Shown here: piece by piece, positions 21,592 through 33,980 of the stretch
Layout of the letters: each line of letters begins with the position of its first letter
Numbering within the stretch: position 1 is the stretch's first letter
Origin: Gnetum montanum
Lineage: Eukaryota > Streptophyta > Gnetopsida > Gnetales > Gnetaceae
Assembly (NCBI GenBank): GCA_015680685.1
Contig: MNCI01010443.1
Location: 1,958,235 to 2,022,234, forward strand
Direction: 5' to 3'
Length of the DNA stretch: 64,000 nt
Position numbers and translations under genes: made by a program
Notes under the pieces: generated by a model
What the model was told of the DNA's origin: nothing
The model's input: the letters and a program-made list of their open reading frames with translations, nothing else
Database searches by the model: none

Positions 21592-24500
21592 AATTAGGGG
21601 GCATGCAAGGCCTAGTGTCCTTTGGAAGATTGTTGGCTTCCACCACTTGTTCAGGTGTGTCAACCTTATGCATTGTATTATCTACCATAGGTACATCATT
21701 AGGAAATCCCACCTTTGACCCTTTCTCTATATCAAGGTTGTTGATGGTCAGAGGGGCAACATTATCACTGTGCATGATAACTTGACCACCTCCATATGGA
21801 AGGTGGATCTCCTAGTGAATTGGAGAGGAAATGGCTAGTAACTGGGCTAGTTAGGGCCTACTCAATATCACGTTAGAGTAAGGCATTTCTTCTATAAGAA
21901 TAAATTCTATGATGGTGGGGAATTGCTCCCGTACCACAAAGGTGATGTTGATGGTAGCCCTAATAGTGACATGTGATCCATTGAAGGATTTTAGGCATGT
22001 TATTTTGGTTGGCTTGATTTGGTCTATGAGGCCTAGCTTATCGACAATGGTATATAGTATCACATTTGTTACTGCACTATCATCGATGTGCATGTTGTAA
22101 ATCATGCATTTTCCAACACATATGCTAATAAACATTGGAGCTATGATGACCTCCCCTCATTTGGGGTTGACCTTGATTACCTTATTGCAAAATGCTAGGG
22201 ATGTTGAACCCAATTTCTGTGGCATCGAGGATAACATCATTACATGGATGGTGTTCTCATCTACAGGAATGTCCTCTGTAATAAGAATGAAGGCCAACAT
22301 CTATGCCAGTGCTTCCTAGTAAGCAAATGAGGTCATGACTAGGTCATGCAAGCTTAGCATTGTGTTTTTCTACTTTAGTGCTTGCTTCACCTAAGCTAAT
22401 GTAGCTATGAAGTCCTTGTCATTGTTGGTCATTTTGTTGGCCTTTACCTCCTCCATGCAACCTAAGAGACAAATCTCTCACAAAGGGGACTTAGGCTTGG
22501 TTTGCTTGGCCTATTTGGAGGCCTTAATGCTAGGTTGTGGTTTGCTTGTTGTGGTCCTTGTTTCAACCATGGGGACTACAAGGGCAAGGACCAACTTTGA
22601 CGAACCAAGCACTCTTTAGTCTCAGTGTTGCCTATTCGTTTCACCTACGAGGCACTCATTTGGCCTCTTGTGTTTCACCTAGTGGATCTTCCCATGTTGC
22701 GAACAAGGTTGACCCTTGGAGGAGAAGGAACTAATATGTTGCTCACTATCAAGATTTAGGTAGGTGAGGGGCCAGCACATTATGGCACCCTGACAACAAA
22801 TGGTTTCTGAGTAGTTGTTGTTACAACATGCTAGTTTAACATCGTAGTAGATGAGCTATACTAGTTTAATGTCATAGTGGATGAATGTTATGGGATATTG
22901 ACCACAAATGGTATGTGTCTGTAGTGGCACTTTAACCATGAAGGGGGCCTCTTGCTTATGGAGGCTGAGGGGACCTTTGCGCTACTCAAAGGTACTTGGA
23001 CCATAAAAGGCTTCTTCACTAGTGCTACCTTGCCACCCACACTGATGGCATTTATGACATAACCCACATCATCTACATTCATCATGTCAAGCACTAGTTC
23101 ATCCCTATCTATCATCCTTTGCAAATCATCTTGCAAAACCTTACCAAAGTTTGTGCTATGACTAGAAATCTAGTGGTAGTAATAGAATTGGTCTAGCTTG
23201 AAGTGTTGTGGGACCATAGGCTTATTTAGTGCTACTGAGGTAGGATTCCTTAGCAACTTGTAGTATCTATCGTGCCTTTGGTGGGCATCCTCAAACATTT
23301 TCTTATGTTAGATGTGCTAGGATTTCAATAGTTGATCCAGTAGCTTAGAGGGTTTCCTTGGAAATGGGGTATATTTGAAGCAGTCCTTGTGCTCAAAGTT
23401 GGGCCTTGGAGTAGCTTGCCTTGTGACCCCTATCAATGTAGGCAAGTAGGTTGCCTAGGCACCAAAGTTGATGGATTTGTGTACTAAGGCTTTAGGCTAC
23501 TTAGCATTGGATAAATTTTTGCATAGGCTCTAGGTGGCCCTGCTTAATCTGCATACGTTGGTCCAAGGTTGCTTCAAGCTTCAAGTTGTACATGAAGCAC
23601 ATTACAAACTAGCTTAGGAGATCCTCCAAAGAGGAGATAGAGCCCCTGGGCAATGAGCGGTACTAGTCTAGGGCTTTGCCAATTAGTGACATGGAAAACA
23701 TGCAAATGATGGCATGTGGCCAAGCTTGTAGTAGTAGGCACTTGGACCTGAATGTGATCAAGTGCACATTAGGGGTCCCCTTCACCATTGTTATTGGTGA
23801 GTTAAGGTAGTGGGACTCCAATTGGTAGAGTTAGGGGTGGGGCTATAGGACTTATAGAGTCATCCTGGTATAATTCCACCACCTTGATAGTTTTGGAGGA
23901 AGTAGCTTTGATTTGCCTCACCTCCTCTATCAAACTTTGGATCAGCTAGAATAGATAATCCAAGTTTTTAGATGCACTAATCAATTGCATTGACTATGCT
24001 ATCTAATGTGTGGGTTGTAGAGTTGTAGAGCCACATGATGTGGTTGATGTGTTGGCTGTGCTATGAGTGCAATGACTAGAGCAAGGCATGCATGTGTGGA
24101 TTGGATTGACATTGAGGGTGCTAATGAAATAGACAAGACGTAAGGTGCCCAAGTCATTTGGGGCTTAGAGATGGCCCTTGCATGAACGTAGGGTTGGGAA
24201 GGTGTGATTGTTGCTAGAAAATATGGCTACAAGGACAAGTGGAAAGGGGTTGTTACATCATATTACATGTATTATGTTTGATGCATTACCACTATGGGCA
24301 TCGACCTAAGCCCGATGAAGTGGAAAGGTGATGATGGTGTTACAACCGTCTCATGGAGGACAGGTGAATTGAACTGAGGAGGGGCCAAGCTAGGGAGTGG
24401 TTGTTGGAAGGTGGTGTGGAAGGGGCTCTCATGTTCAGAGTAAGCTTCAAACTCATCTTCTTCCTCTTGTAGGGCTTCCTCATAGCTTGTCCCTACGTCA

Positions 24501-24808
24501 TGCTCATTTGCATAGATGATTTGGGACAATAACCAATGATGGAACTCTATGTGTGGAATGATGTCAAATGAGAAGGGGATGTACCCCTATCTATCCCAAT
24601 GAGCTAGTTTGAAGTCCTATTTTACCTCCATGTCAAGGTAATCTAGGGATAACCCTACTTGGATCTTTGCATAAAGGAAGTTGTATTGCTCATTATTGAG
24701 CATGGCACACTTTGGGTGGATGGTGAAGGTATCAAGTGTGTTATACATTGATGTCAAAGGCTAATCTAAATTCATGTTTGTAGATTGTGTTATGAAAGAG
24801 AGAGCCAT
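21592..24808 (-). pseudogene. gag-pro: T3 gag-protease remnant
   Basis: The ATG at 24808 (MALSF) precedes a segment aligning with T4 gag: NNEQYNFLYAKIQVGLSL, SFDIIPHIEFHHWLLSQIIY and a Glu-rich EEALQEEEDEFEAYSEHE. The central gag block (GKALD...LPRGSISSLEDLLS type) is near 23700-23580, followed by a TLDQRMQIKQG-type stretch. The protease is near 22140-21850, with MHIDDSAVTNVI and a MPYSNVILSRP end. A shared downstream peptide around HSDNVAPLTINNL reaches the T2 junction. Many stops and frameshifts. Confidence 0.75.
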
Positions 24809-25146
24809 GGGTTGATGTTTGCAAAGACAACTAAGTCTAAAAACTACAGACAAATGGCTAAGTTTCAGAAGTTGTAGAAAAATGACAAAGTGTTGACACT
24901 GCAAAAAAATGACTAACTATGGAGACTACACTCTCTACATTGAGAGCTAACTACACTCTTCACCAACTGTGATGTCTACGCTCAGAGAATGGAGACTTAG
25001 AAAAATAGTGCAGAGAAGTGCAATATGGGATCCTGGGGTAATCGACAACAGGGTCTAGTCTACATCAATGAAGATGCAAAGAGCATGTAAGAAAACCATA
25101 ACAAAGTCCAAAAAAGTGGTTTGACTTTTCTTCTAGTGCTAGAAAC
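24809..25146 (-). other. T3 leader with decayed primer binding site
   Basis: On the minus strand the LTR end TTACA is followed by GTTTC and then TAGCACTAGAAGAAAAGTC (25141 to 25123). This is a mutated form of the T4 primer binding site TGGCGCTAGAAGGAGGGCC. The rest of the leader is non-coding. Confidence 0.6.
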
Positions 25147-26893
25147 TGTAAGAATTAAAAATGTCAGTGGTTGGAACACTGAGGAGGTTTGTAGGTGCAC
25201 AGCCTAACCCTATGTCCACGTGAGGGCCTCCTAGAGGCATAGACTAGGTGCCCAGAATGATCTTGTTTATTGAACAAGGACTTACCAATGCAATGCCAAA
25301 ATGATTCTAACTGTAAAAATGTCTTTTACAGTGTTAACGATGTTGATGGTGTTAGTGGTGTCAATGGTGTCAACAATGTTAATGGTGTAGAGCATAGTCA
25401 TGGGTGCTAGAGGGGGCAAGCGTAGTCAAGGGTTTTGATGAAAATGAGGATGCCAACATGCGAAGACCACCACTCGAGCATAGTTAAAATGTGACCATGC
25501 ATTGACAGTTGCGAAAATGCAAAGAAAGTGTGAAAAATGCAAGAGAGAGAAATAGAATACCAAATGGGGTTGAGCATAATTAACTCCAAAAGGGGTTTAG
25601 AAAGTACGCGGTCTACAACATGCACAGTGGAGAGAATAGTCACAGTCTCAAGATTGTCCAACCATGAAGACTAGCGCTCGCTGTGGTGTTTATGCCTATC
25701 GGGTTGGCCATCGCAAGGTACCATGAGTTATGGTATCCTACAGGGTTGCGGTGGGGCTATGGTGGACCATGGTGTGCAACTCTACCTCTCTCCAATCCAC
25801 TGGTATGCTTTTGGATCTCATTTCACCAAAATGCCAAAATGTGCTTCAAACTTGCCAAATGAATGTAAAAAATGCCAACCTCATCTTAAATTTGCTAACC
25901 CCTAGAATGTAGATTGTGGGGGTATTTATAGGGTTAGGGTTACTAGAAAATGTGGAGAGATGCCATGTATTAGTGGGATGGTTAGGACTATACTATCATG
26001 CAACTACACTCTCCACTAAGTCAAGTGGTGTTATGTTGTGTTATGCTCTGATGGACTCTACAAGGCTACAAGACTATGACTATGCTACTAACTGCATGCA
26101 TTGGTGCCAAGAAAACCACAATGTACCTAAAAATGCAAAAACTGCAACTTTTGGAGACTATGCTCTGGGATTATGTTGTCCACTTTATAAAGTGGGGTTA
26201 AGCATAGTTACAATTTTGGGACAAATGGGGATGCAAAAATGATGCATGTTCCTACCAAAGGTGTGCTGGAGTTGAGCCGAGTGCCAATGCAATATTGTGG
26301 GGGCCTTTGGAGGCTATTCTACATGACTACACTTGACTACACTCTAGACTGGGGGAGAGTGTAGTCCCAAACCTAGAAATATTTTTGTAAAATCTAGCTT
26401 CTAGTTAACTATGCTCTCAAGTAGTGGAGAGCATAGTCTCAATAGTTAGAAAAAATTGCAAAAAACTGGGCCTTGATGTTGTCTACACTTGACTACACTC
26501 TAGGGTAGTAAAGAGAGTAGTCTCAAAAATTAGAAAATTTTGCAAAAACTAAGCTTCCATACTAACCATGATTGACAATGCTCCAAGGTAGTGGAGAGTG
26601 TAGTCTTAGCACTTAGAAGAATCTGCAACTACTATCTTAACACTTATAAAAAATTTCAAAACTGGCCTTTGGTGTTGACTATGCTCTCTACTGAGCTGAC
26701 TACACTCCAGGACAATAGAGAGCATAGTCCCAACATGTAGAACAAAATTGTAGCTTCTTGCTTCATGATGATACTTTGGGACAATGGAGAGCATAGTCCT
26801 AGCACTTAGAAAAATTTACAGAATGTGGCATCATTCTAACACTTAGGAAAATTTGAAATTTAGAAATTGTAGCCAAAATTTGCTAATGTTTCA
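25147..26893 (-). repeat. T3 5' LTR
   Basis: On the minus strand it begins TGAAACATTAGCAAATTTTG at 26893, comparable with TGAAACACCGTGGAAATTGC in T4. It carries a TATA box (TATAAATA, 25930 to 25923) and ends TTACA at 25147. The TATA-to-end distance, about 780 bp, matches T4 (about 750). Length is 1747 bp. U3 contains a series of imperfect hairpins at 26335-26795. Because T2 cut the element, the partner LTR is outside the window. Confidence 0.72.
26335..26795. repeat. Series of inverted repeats in T3 U3
   Basis: About five modules at roughly 70-100 bp spacing. Each is a dyad: GACTACACTCT/AGAGTGTAGTC at 26335-26366 (11-bp arms, 10-nt centre), ACTATGCTCTC/GAGAGCATAGT at 26408-26437, imperfect ones at 26491-26522 and 26574-26604, and a wider one at 26677-26729. 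The centres often contain GGTAGT or AAGTAGTG. Modules alternate between CTACACTC and CTATGCTC arms, with both arms of a module agreeing. Confidence 0.75.
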
Positions 26894-26929
26894 TCCTTCA
26901 TGCAAATCTCTGCTTTGTTTTAGTCATTA

Positions 26930-27860
26930 AGCCCATCCAAGATAGGTTGCTAGACATTGCCACCTTCCTTGAGCCACTAGAGGACCTCATTCACCTCTAC
27001 CTTTGCTATTTGGACATGCTTTTCATTGATTTCTTTTTATAGACCAACCTAATCTCTATAATGGTCATAGGCTATTGAAAGTGTACAGAGCTCAGATTTG
27101 ATTGGAAGAGTTGGTAATTTTCTATACACTAGCTCATAGGGATAGTAGCCGATAGGGAGTTTCCATATGGAGCAGTAGGCCTAAAGGGCATCGTTGAGTT
27201 TTTTGCTCTACTCTCTTCCATATTTGCTAATTGTTCTCATTAAGATCTTAGTGATTTCCATATTTGTAACCTCTGCTTAACCGTTGGCTTGGAGGTGGTA
27301 GGGTGTTGCTAGTTTCTGTTCAAACCCCAAGCTTTGCATGAGCTTGTGAAAAGTATCATCTGTAAAATGAGTACCATTGTCAAAATTAGTGCTTATGGCA
27401 CTCCAAAAACTATTGTTAATATTATGTTGTACAAATCAACCAATAGTCGAAGATGTACAATGAGTGATGGCTACTACTTTTTTCCATTTTGTACAATAGT
27501 CAACATTGACTATTAAATATGCCTTTTCATTTGACATGGGTGTGATGAAACCCTTGAAGTCTATGCCCTAGATATCAAATGGTTCTAATGGTTGGATCCA
27601 TTTTTGAGGTTCCCCCATTTGAGCAATCATCCCACCATCTTGCTAACAACATTCAAAAGAGTGGATGAACTGGTGGACATCCTTGAAGAGTATTGGCCAA
27701 TAATACCCAATCATTAGGATCTTAATGATTGTGTGTCTCCTTGCATAATGGCCCCCATAAGGACCCTCATGACCATCTTGGATAATATGCAGTTGATAAC
27801 ATCAGGGACACACTAATGAACTAGGTCATCTACACACATCTTGTAAAGGGGTATATTTAT
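26930..27860 (-). pseudogene. G1 integrase remnant
   Basis: On the minus strand HEGPYGGHYARRHTIIKILM and GYYWPILFKDVHQFIHS form the zinc-binding region near 27770-27650. Catalytic-core blocks follow (GIDFKGFITPMS near 27550, a DYCTKWKK-type segment, then a NSFGVP-type segment near 27400). The usual TPYHPQ region and the LWAYRT region are decayed. The end is unclear because T3 begins at 26893. Confidence 0.68.
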
Positions 27861-28079
27861 TTCCATGAAGTGTTTGTCTTGATGAAGAAACTATTATTTC
27901 TTCCTATGATCCAAGTCTTATGGCATCTCTTGAGTGAGAAGATAAGTGAGGATGTCATCATATCATGTAGGCTTAGTGGGAACTTGTTTATTTACTACAC
28001 CAGCAAAGAGGAGTTCATCAGGAAATTGATTAGAGAATGGACTCTCTTCCTCTTTGTTGTCCCATCATAATCAAGACAA

Positions 28080-29320
28080 GTGATCAACAACAACATTCTT
28101 AGTTTCCTTTCAATCTACCATTGTAAAATCAAACTCCTGTAAGATGACCAGCCACCATACAACACAAGGGCTCACCATCAGCTTATTCATAAGGAAGTAA
28201 ATGACACTATGGTTTGTGTGCACAAATATTTTGTATCCAAGCACATTGTACATGAACATATCCAAGGCATACATCAATGTCATAAGCTCTTTCTCCATTG
28301 TGGTGTAGTTGAGCTATGCACCCATAATGCTTTGGCTTGCACAGTGAATGTAATCAGAACATTTTTGATCATCCAACTACATAAGCACAAGTTCCAAGGC
28401 ATAGTTCAATGCATTTGTCATGATGTGAAATAAATATGACCAATCAAGTTCTTGTAGAATTGGACTTTCTACAATCTTTTCTTTGAGTTTCTAGAGTGTC
28501 TTTTCACATTCCTCAGTCCATATGAACATAGCATCATTATTTGTAAACTTGACCAACGATTTAGCAATTTTAGAGAAATTCTCTACTTATCACTGGTAGT
28601 AGCCAATGTGTCCAAGGAATGACTAGACATCTTTAATAATTTCTGGATAATGGGTTATTCCTTGGATGATCCTAATCTTTTTAGGGTCAACCTCAATCCT
28701 TGCTTGAGAGCTTGTATGCCCCAACAAAATGTCCTCCTAGACCATGAGATGGCTATTTTTCCAATTAAGCCAAACACTGCTCTCCATGAACCTTTTAAGC
28801 ACTTGATCAAGGTGGTCCAAGGCCTACTCAAATGTAGCACCATAACTAGAAAATCCATCCATGAAGACTTCCATCTTGCTACAAATATGCTATTGAAAAG
28901 TGCTAAGGACATGGCATTAGAAGGTTATAAGGACATTACATAGACCAAATGGCATCTTTCTATATGCAAAAGTTCTCAAAGGACTTATGAATGTACTTTT
29001 GGCCTAATCTTCTGATGTGATTTTAATTTGGTTATAGCCACTATAACCATCCATAATGTTATAGAAATAACACCTATAAATAGTGTTCCACATCTAGTCC
29101 ACAAATAGTAATAGAAAATGATATTTATAGGTCGACATGTTCAATAGCCTAAAGTTAATGCACATCCTCCACTTGCCGCCTTTCTTTGGCATAATCACAA
29201 GTGGGATAACCCACTTACTATCCATAATTAGATAGATGAACCCCACCTTGAGGAGTTTTTCAATTTCCTCCTTAACATTCTGTTTCATTTTGGAGTTTAG
29301 TCATCATTACAGCTACCTCT
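28080..29320 (-). pseudogene. G1 reverse transcriptase and RNase H remnant
   Basis: The RT starts with VKEEIEKLLKVGFIYLI, PLVIMPKKGGKWRMCIN and FRLLNMSTYKYHF (about 29288-29100). It continues with a YRKMPFGLCN block near 28950 and the active site as VFMDGF (expected YxDD). RNase H follows near 28390-28110, with FHIMTNALNYALELVL and MEKELMTLMYALD. Numerous stops and at least one frameshift. Confidence 0.75.
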
Positions 29321-29899
29321 TTGGCTTGATGGAAGGATCAATATAGATGAGATGCTAGCATATCTTAGGATCAATCCTAGTGAATTTAGGATATTACCAA
29401 GCAAATACTTTTGGTCATCTATTAACCACATTTAACAACATCTTTTTCTACTCAACAACAACATGTTCATTGATTATCACCGACTTGCCATTTTTTAGGA
29501 ATGCATACTTCATGCCGGTAGGTAGAGTTTTCAACTCTAAGGACTCATGTCTAAAATTTTTAAGGATTTACAGCTCTCCACAATAAATGTCATCAAGTTC
29601 ATTATTAGAGACTTGGCAATGAACTTACTCTAGTTCATCCATTCTTGCAACATAGGAACTAGCTAAGCTCTCAGTTTGTTGCATGTAAAGTATGCTAGTT
29701 TTAGGATTAGCTGTCAACAATTGAGTACCCTCTTGTTTTATGGTTGTTGCATACAAGTACTTTTGAATTTCAAATTAATTTGAACACTATCTGCATACTA
29801 AGATTGATGTATATTTTATAGACTAGAGATTCTGCACATAGTTGCACCTTGTATCGTTGTACGTAATGCATAGAACTCTCTTCTTCTCAATATTTTTGA

Positions 29900-30250
29900 A
29901 TGCATTTTTTTGGAAATTTTCAAAGAAATATCTCTAATGCCCATTCATGCATTAATAGTGATCAACCAAGCCCTTTCCATAATGATTGGGAATTTCCTCT
30001 TGCAGTTGTCAACCTTAATCACTAGGAAATTAATAGGATAGGACTATCCATAGATAGTGGTCACGACATCCTCTACTAATCCAATTCCAAATGAATGTTT
30101 CTCTTCTTGAGAGAAGGAAATTTTTAGGATGTGTACATATTTTGAGAAATTAGATTGACACTAGAACCTAAATCAATTAGATCCTTACATGGCTAATTTT
30201 CAATAATCTATAAGTAGATGAGGGGACTTCTAGGATTAGCTCTTTTCCTA
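29900..30250 (-). pseudogene. G1 aspartic protease remnant
   Basis: Around 30185-30140 on the minus strand the peptide KDLIDLGSSVNLISQ appears. It has the retroviral-type Asp-x-Gly-Ser core (DLGSS) followed by hydrophobic residues. It lies between gag and RT as expected. Surrounding frames are broken. Confidence 0.6.
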
Positions 30251-30299
30251 GGCAGGTTTCCAACCTTGATCCAATTAGATACAACATGGGTTAACATGA

Positions 30300-32717
30300 C
30301 TGTGTGGATCTTGGGAGGCATTTGGTTTGAAGGGTTCTTGAAGGGAATAGATGAAGATGATTAAGGAGACATAGTGTGACTAACTGCATGAGTCAGTGAG
30401 GGCTTTGTAGGGCTATTGGTTCAAAACAATGATCATTTTCTAGGTCTAGTTTCTAAACTTGGCCATTGATGGCCTTGATAGCATTACGTTACTATAGCTA
30501 TGTGGGAATCTTGCCTTGCATGGATGGATTACATAGTAATTGGGTTAAGGGTGGAGGGGCATGTGTAGAAGGATGAGAAGGGTGATAAGGGTATGGAGAT
30601 TTCCCTTTGGAAGATGGAGAATGAGCTCTATAGTACTCCAAAGGATAGTAGTGATGTTGGAATGAAGCGTGACTATAAGAGTCAGCTAAACATAGTACCC
30701 ATATGGATATGGCTACTTGTAAAGGTATTATTGCCGTGGTGGTGGCATCCCCCATGATTATGGGTGTTGCCACTATTGATACTTCTCATATAGTTGTGGT
30801 GGAGCTCCACTTAGAGAGTAAGCTTGTTGTTACTAATGGAATTACTTAGGATTACCTTGAGGATAAGAAAATATTCTAAGTTCTTATCTTCTTACAAACC
30901 TAGGATTCAAAGCGTATATCCTAAACTCCTACAAGTGTGACATAATAGGGTAACATCACCTAGGATGTTCATATTGGCATATTTCACACTCACCACCATC
31001 ATCTAATTTTGGCTCCACAAACTCTTCTACTGTAGCAACCTTGTCCTTACCCCTTTGGTAGGCACATTCAACTTCCTTTCCTCTTCTACAATCATGATCA
31101 CCACCTTACTCTTTGAATTCTTTTATAATTTTCAAAATAATTTGAATTTTTTAATCCAAAGATTCCCACATTTTATCCACCTTGGTTGAAATTTCAAAAA
31201 CATATTTTTGAATTGGTAAGGTTTTTTTTTGTATGACTTCATCAAATGGTGCCTCCCCCTCATTGTCATAGAATCAAACCTTCCTTTTTCTAATGGAAGG
31301 GTCTTGATTGTATTCCTCAATACTTTCCCATTTCCTCAATTCTCTTTCTTCTTTTTCAACCTACTCAATTAGCCTTTGGATCTAATGGGCTCTAAGTTCT
31401 AACAATCTCCCTTGGGCATAGATCCCAAGGGTTCTCCTCATTTCTAATTGGAGCCCATATATGATATGGCAAAGCTGCTTTCTTTGAGAATAACCATGGC
31501 CAAGACATTTGTGCAAAAGGGAATAATACATACCCATGGTTGTGTCCAAGGGTTCATGTATTCCTTATTGCCAACCTTAGATTTTCTTTCTCAAGGTGGA
31601 CACTCTAGAGTACATCTAATATTTTTCATTAAATAGCTCAAGCATAATACTCCATCTATGGATTGATTCTAACTCCAAAATATGATAGCAACTTTCTACT
31701 TCTTTTATGAGTGTCCTAAGAAACAACTTAAGTTTTTGCCAATCATTTTCAATGCTCTAAAAGACATAGGTATCGTGACAAGTTTGAAGATAGGTTTGTA
31801 GATCTAAGTTATATCGCCCTCAAATCTGGGGATATTATTCATACCCAACCTCTTGATTCTACTATCTTTCACATGTCTGGTTGAAATTTTAATTACCTCT
31901 ACAATGTTTACCATGCTTCTAGTTGCCAATAAAAGCTCATCATCATCATGATTTCAATGATTCCTATGATGTCCTCTGCTCTCCCTTCATTCATGGCGGG
32001 GCTTATGATCATTGTTGTCCCATTGTTCACCTCCATCACAATTTTGTTCTCTATGGTTTTGATCAGATTTAGAGTAGGAAGAAGAAGATGTAGATGAAGA
32101 GGACAAAGTGAAAGAAGGACTACCACCACCACAATGTTTGCCAACTTCTCTTCACTTGTCACGACTATGATCATCAGATTTATAATCATCATGATGCTTG
32201 CCCAAGCCCCTACCTTGACTCCTACTTTTTCCTAGACCAAGATTATTGATAGTGGACTATAAATTTAGGTTTAAGTCCCCTTCACTAGAGTCAAGGGGTG
32301 GAAAATCTTCATGCTGAGAACTCCTAGAGGAAGGATCCTTATTGTCTTTTTGGTTCAATAGGAACAAGAGATTAGTAAACTATTTCCCCTTCGTAGCTTC
32401 ATGGTGCTTCTCCTAGTGCCAATCTCTTTTTGTGTTATGTTTCAATGGGATGGTAGTTCTGATAGTCATGGTTCTACACAACATATTCTTTATGAAGATC
32501 CTAAATGCTCAACCTCCTAAAGTTTGGAGTAGCATCTTAGGAATAGATCAATTAATCAAAAATACAACATTGCCCTCCATGTCTCTCCATTGCAGTTGTT
32601 CATCTTGGTGCAAGGTGAAGGTGAAATCAGGCACAAACTCATCTAGATGAGTATAAATCACTTTGAATTCTTGGGGCATTGATAGTTTCAATTCATCATG
32701 CCTATGAGAAGAAATAC
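30300..32717 (-). pseudogene. gag: G1 gag remnant
   Basis: The start region (about 32700-32520) contains a THLDEFVPDFTF and LHQDEQLQWRDMEGN stretch shared with G2. The middle is Arg/Glu/Ser-rich. A Cys/His cluster CEICQYEHPR near 30960 has the compressed spacing seen in G2. The C-terminal part is Pro/Tyr/His-rich (YPYHPSHPSTHAPPP near 30590). No intact frame. Confidence 0.6.
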
Positions 32718-32859
32718 ATTTTCACTTAGAAGAAAAATAAGAATGTGCTTTAATTATAATAATAATTTTTATTCAAATTATTATGACTTTAGGATTCATT
32801 CCAACTATCTTAAATGGTTTTCACTAAGTCCTAGATAGTGCATGTCACTAACTGAAAAT

Positions 32860-32876
32860 CCTTGGCAATGGCACCA
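32860..32876 (-). other. G1 primer binding site, tRNA-Asp-like
   Basis: Next to the LTR end, after ATGA, the minus strand reads TGGTGCCATTGCCAAGG. It resembles TGGCGCCGTTGCCGGGG, the complement of the plant tRNA-Asp 3' end, with transitions at C and G positions. Confidence 0.68.
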
Positions 32877-32880
32877 ATGA

Positions 32881-33761
32881 TGAGCAACGAGTAGATCCTA
32901 TGTTTAACCATATGAATCACAAGTGTTACACACAATTTAGTCAAATTCCAAGGACTTTTAGGTTTTAATGTATACTAGTCTAGGAGGTGAATCAACTATT
33001 GTAATCGTTGTCTTCTCAGTTACACTTGTGAGCACGAGGGTATGGTTAAGTATAATTGAGGCATATGATTTTTATCATTTTTATGGTTTTGTGTCCTAAG
33101 TTGCCTAAGAATAATGAATAAGGTAATTAATTAATAAATTAATCTAACTAGATAACACTTAACTAATCCTCACATAACTATATGTTCCCACTTTCCATAC
33201 ACATCTTAAACATGTATAACACTATTGGATTACTAAACATTAAGCGTTACTAAGATTACTAAGCATTACACATATGCTCGAAGTAGTCATATGTGTTTGA
33301 ATTAATCGTTTTTTAATCTAGCTTAATTAATTAATTACTTAATTACTTAAAACATTAAAAGATATTGCTTAAAATATTAAATGCTTAAAGAAAATAATTA
33401 ATCTATTTCAAAGTGTTGTAAGGTTTATTAGAAAGCTCATCTTTATTGTAGCACATATGGTAGTTCTTAGGCATAACAGTCCTTAAATAAAGATCCATAT
33501 ACTCTTGACTCCTACTACGAGCACTTAGAAAATATTCTAACTTTTGGAAAGAAAAACTACTAGAGCTTTGCTACAACTTACGAAAAGAATGCCATAAATG
33601 TGATGGAAGGTGCACATTTATAGGAAAAATAAGGTGCCCCATTGATAGGTATACATCAACAAGTTAAACTCTACATTGAAAAGATCACGTTGATGAGATC
33701 TCGGTAATGGGATCACATCAAAAAAATCCCATCAATGTGGCCAAACCATTACACTTCATCA
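32881..33761 (-). repeat. G1 5' LTR
   Basis: Minus-strand LTR of 881 bp. Its plus-strand left edge is TGAGCAACGAG beside the primer binding site; the right edge is CATCA at 33761, aligned with the G2 LTR edge. It has a TATA-type ATTTATAGG block near 33616 (minus-strand CCTATAAAT). It shares with G2 LTRs the blocks GTTGTCTTC and ACACTTGTGAG, the word order, and alternating ATTAAGC/TTACTAAG words, but it is clearly diverged. Confidence 0.68.
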
Positions 33762-33977
33762 ATAATAATGAACGAGTTTCACAACAAAGGCATGGCACTT
33801 TATATCTACAAAACATATGAAAACATAATATTATATTTTTTTAAATAGTTTTGTTAAACGTTTTTTCAAATACTTATTTAATACATTACTTGTAATATAA
33901 TTTTCAATTTTTTAATCATCAACAGGTATCATTTCTACATTTTGAATGTCTTTGAACTTAGTTAATTAGTTATATGT
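33762..33977. other. AT-rich host sequence between G1 and G2
   Basis: No gene, repeat unit or domain was recognised. It ends in TATATG, which recurs at 42520 on the other side of G2, so it and 42520 onward were contiguous before G2 inserted. It is probably D1 3' sequence, into which G1 and G2 both inserted. Confidence 0.5.
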
Positions 33978-33980
33978 TAA

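Larger units (their letters stand above)
21587..26893 (-). mobile_element. T3: older Tat-like element, gag-protease and 5' LTR
   Basis: A minus-strand relative of T1/T2/T4 is cut at 21586 by T2, so only the 5' LTR (26893 to 25147), leader, gag and protease are present. It is strongly mutated by C-to-T type changes and has no long open frame. The left remainder should lie beyond the T2 5' end. Its own 5' end at 26893 joins the integrase side of G1, so T3 inserted into G1; TCCTT (26894-26898) is the candidate target duplication. Confidence 0.75.
26894..33761 (-). mobile_element. G1: Ty3/gypsy element, 5' LTR to integrase
   Basis: Minus-strand element with 5' LTR (33761 to 32881), primer binding site, gag, protease, RT, RNase H and integrase in that order. 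T3 interrupts it after integrase, so its 3' end is off the window to the left. The order and a single RNase H differ from the Tat elements. The RT has no long insertion after KKGG, and the integrase zinc region is HEGPYGGH...GYYWPILFKD. I do not assign a named lineage. Heavily broken by stops. Confidence 0.75.

Noticed and set aside
21851-22135. Host gene in the 21.6-25 kb region
   Set aside because: The peptides align with Tat protease and gag of T4; no non-element coding sequence was found.
25684-25695. GGTGTTTA as the start of the T3 LTR
   Set aside because: It would place the TATA box outside the LTR. The TGAAACATTAGCAAATTTTG start at 26893 gives TATA and end distances like those of T4.
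26335-26795. CRISPR-like array
   Set aside because: The units are imperfect dyads without constant repeats and unique spacers, and lie in a plant LTR.
32041-32200. Low-complexity His/Asp/Ile frames in G1 and G2 gag as separate genes
   Set aside because: They are opposite-strand or out-of-frame readings of charged gag segments.
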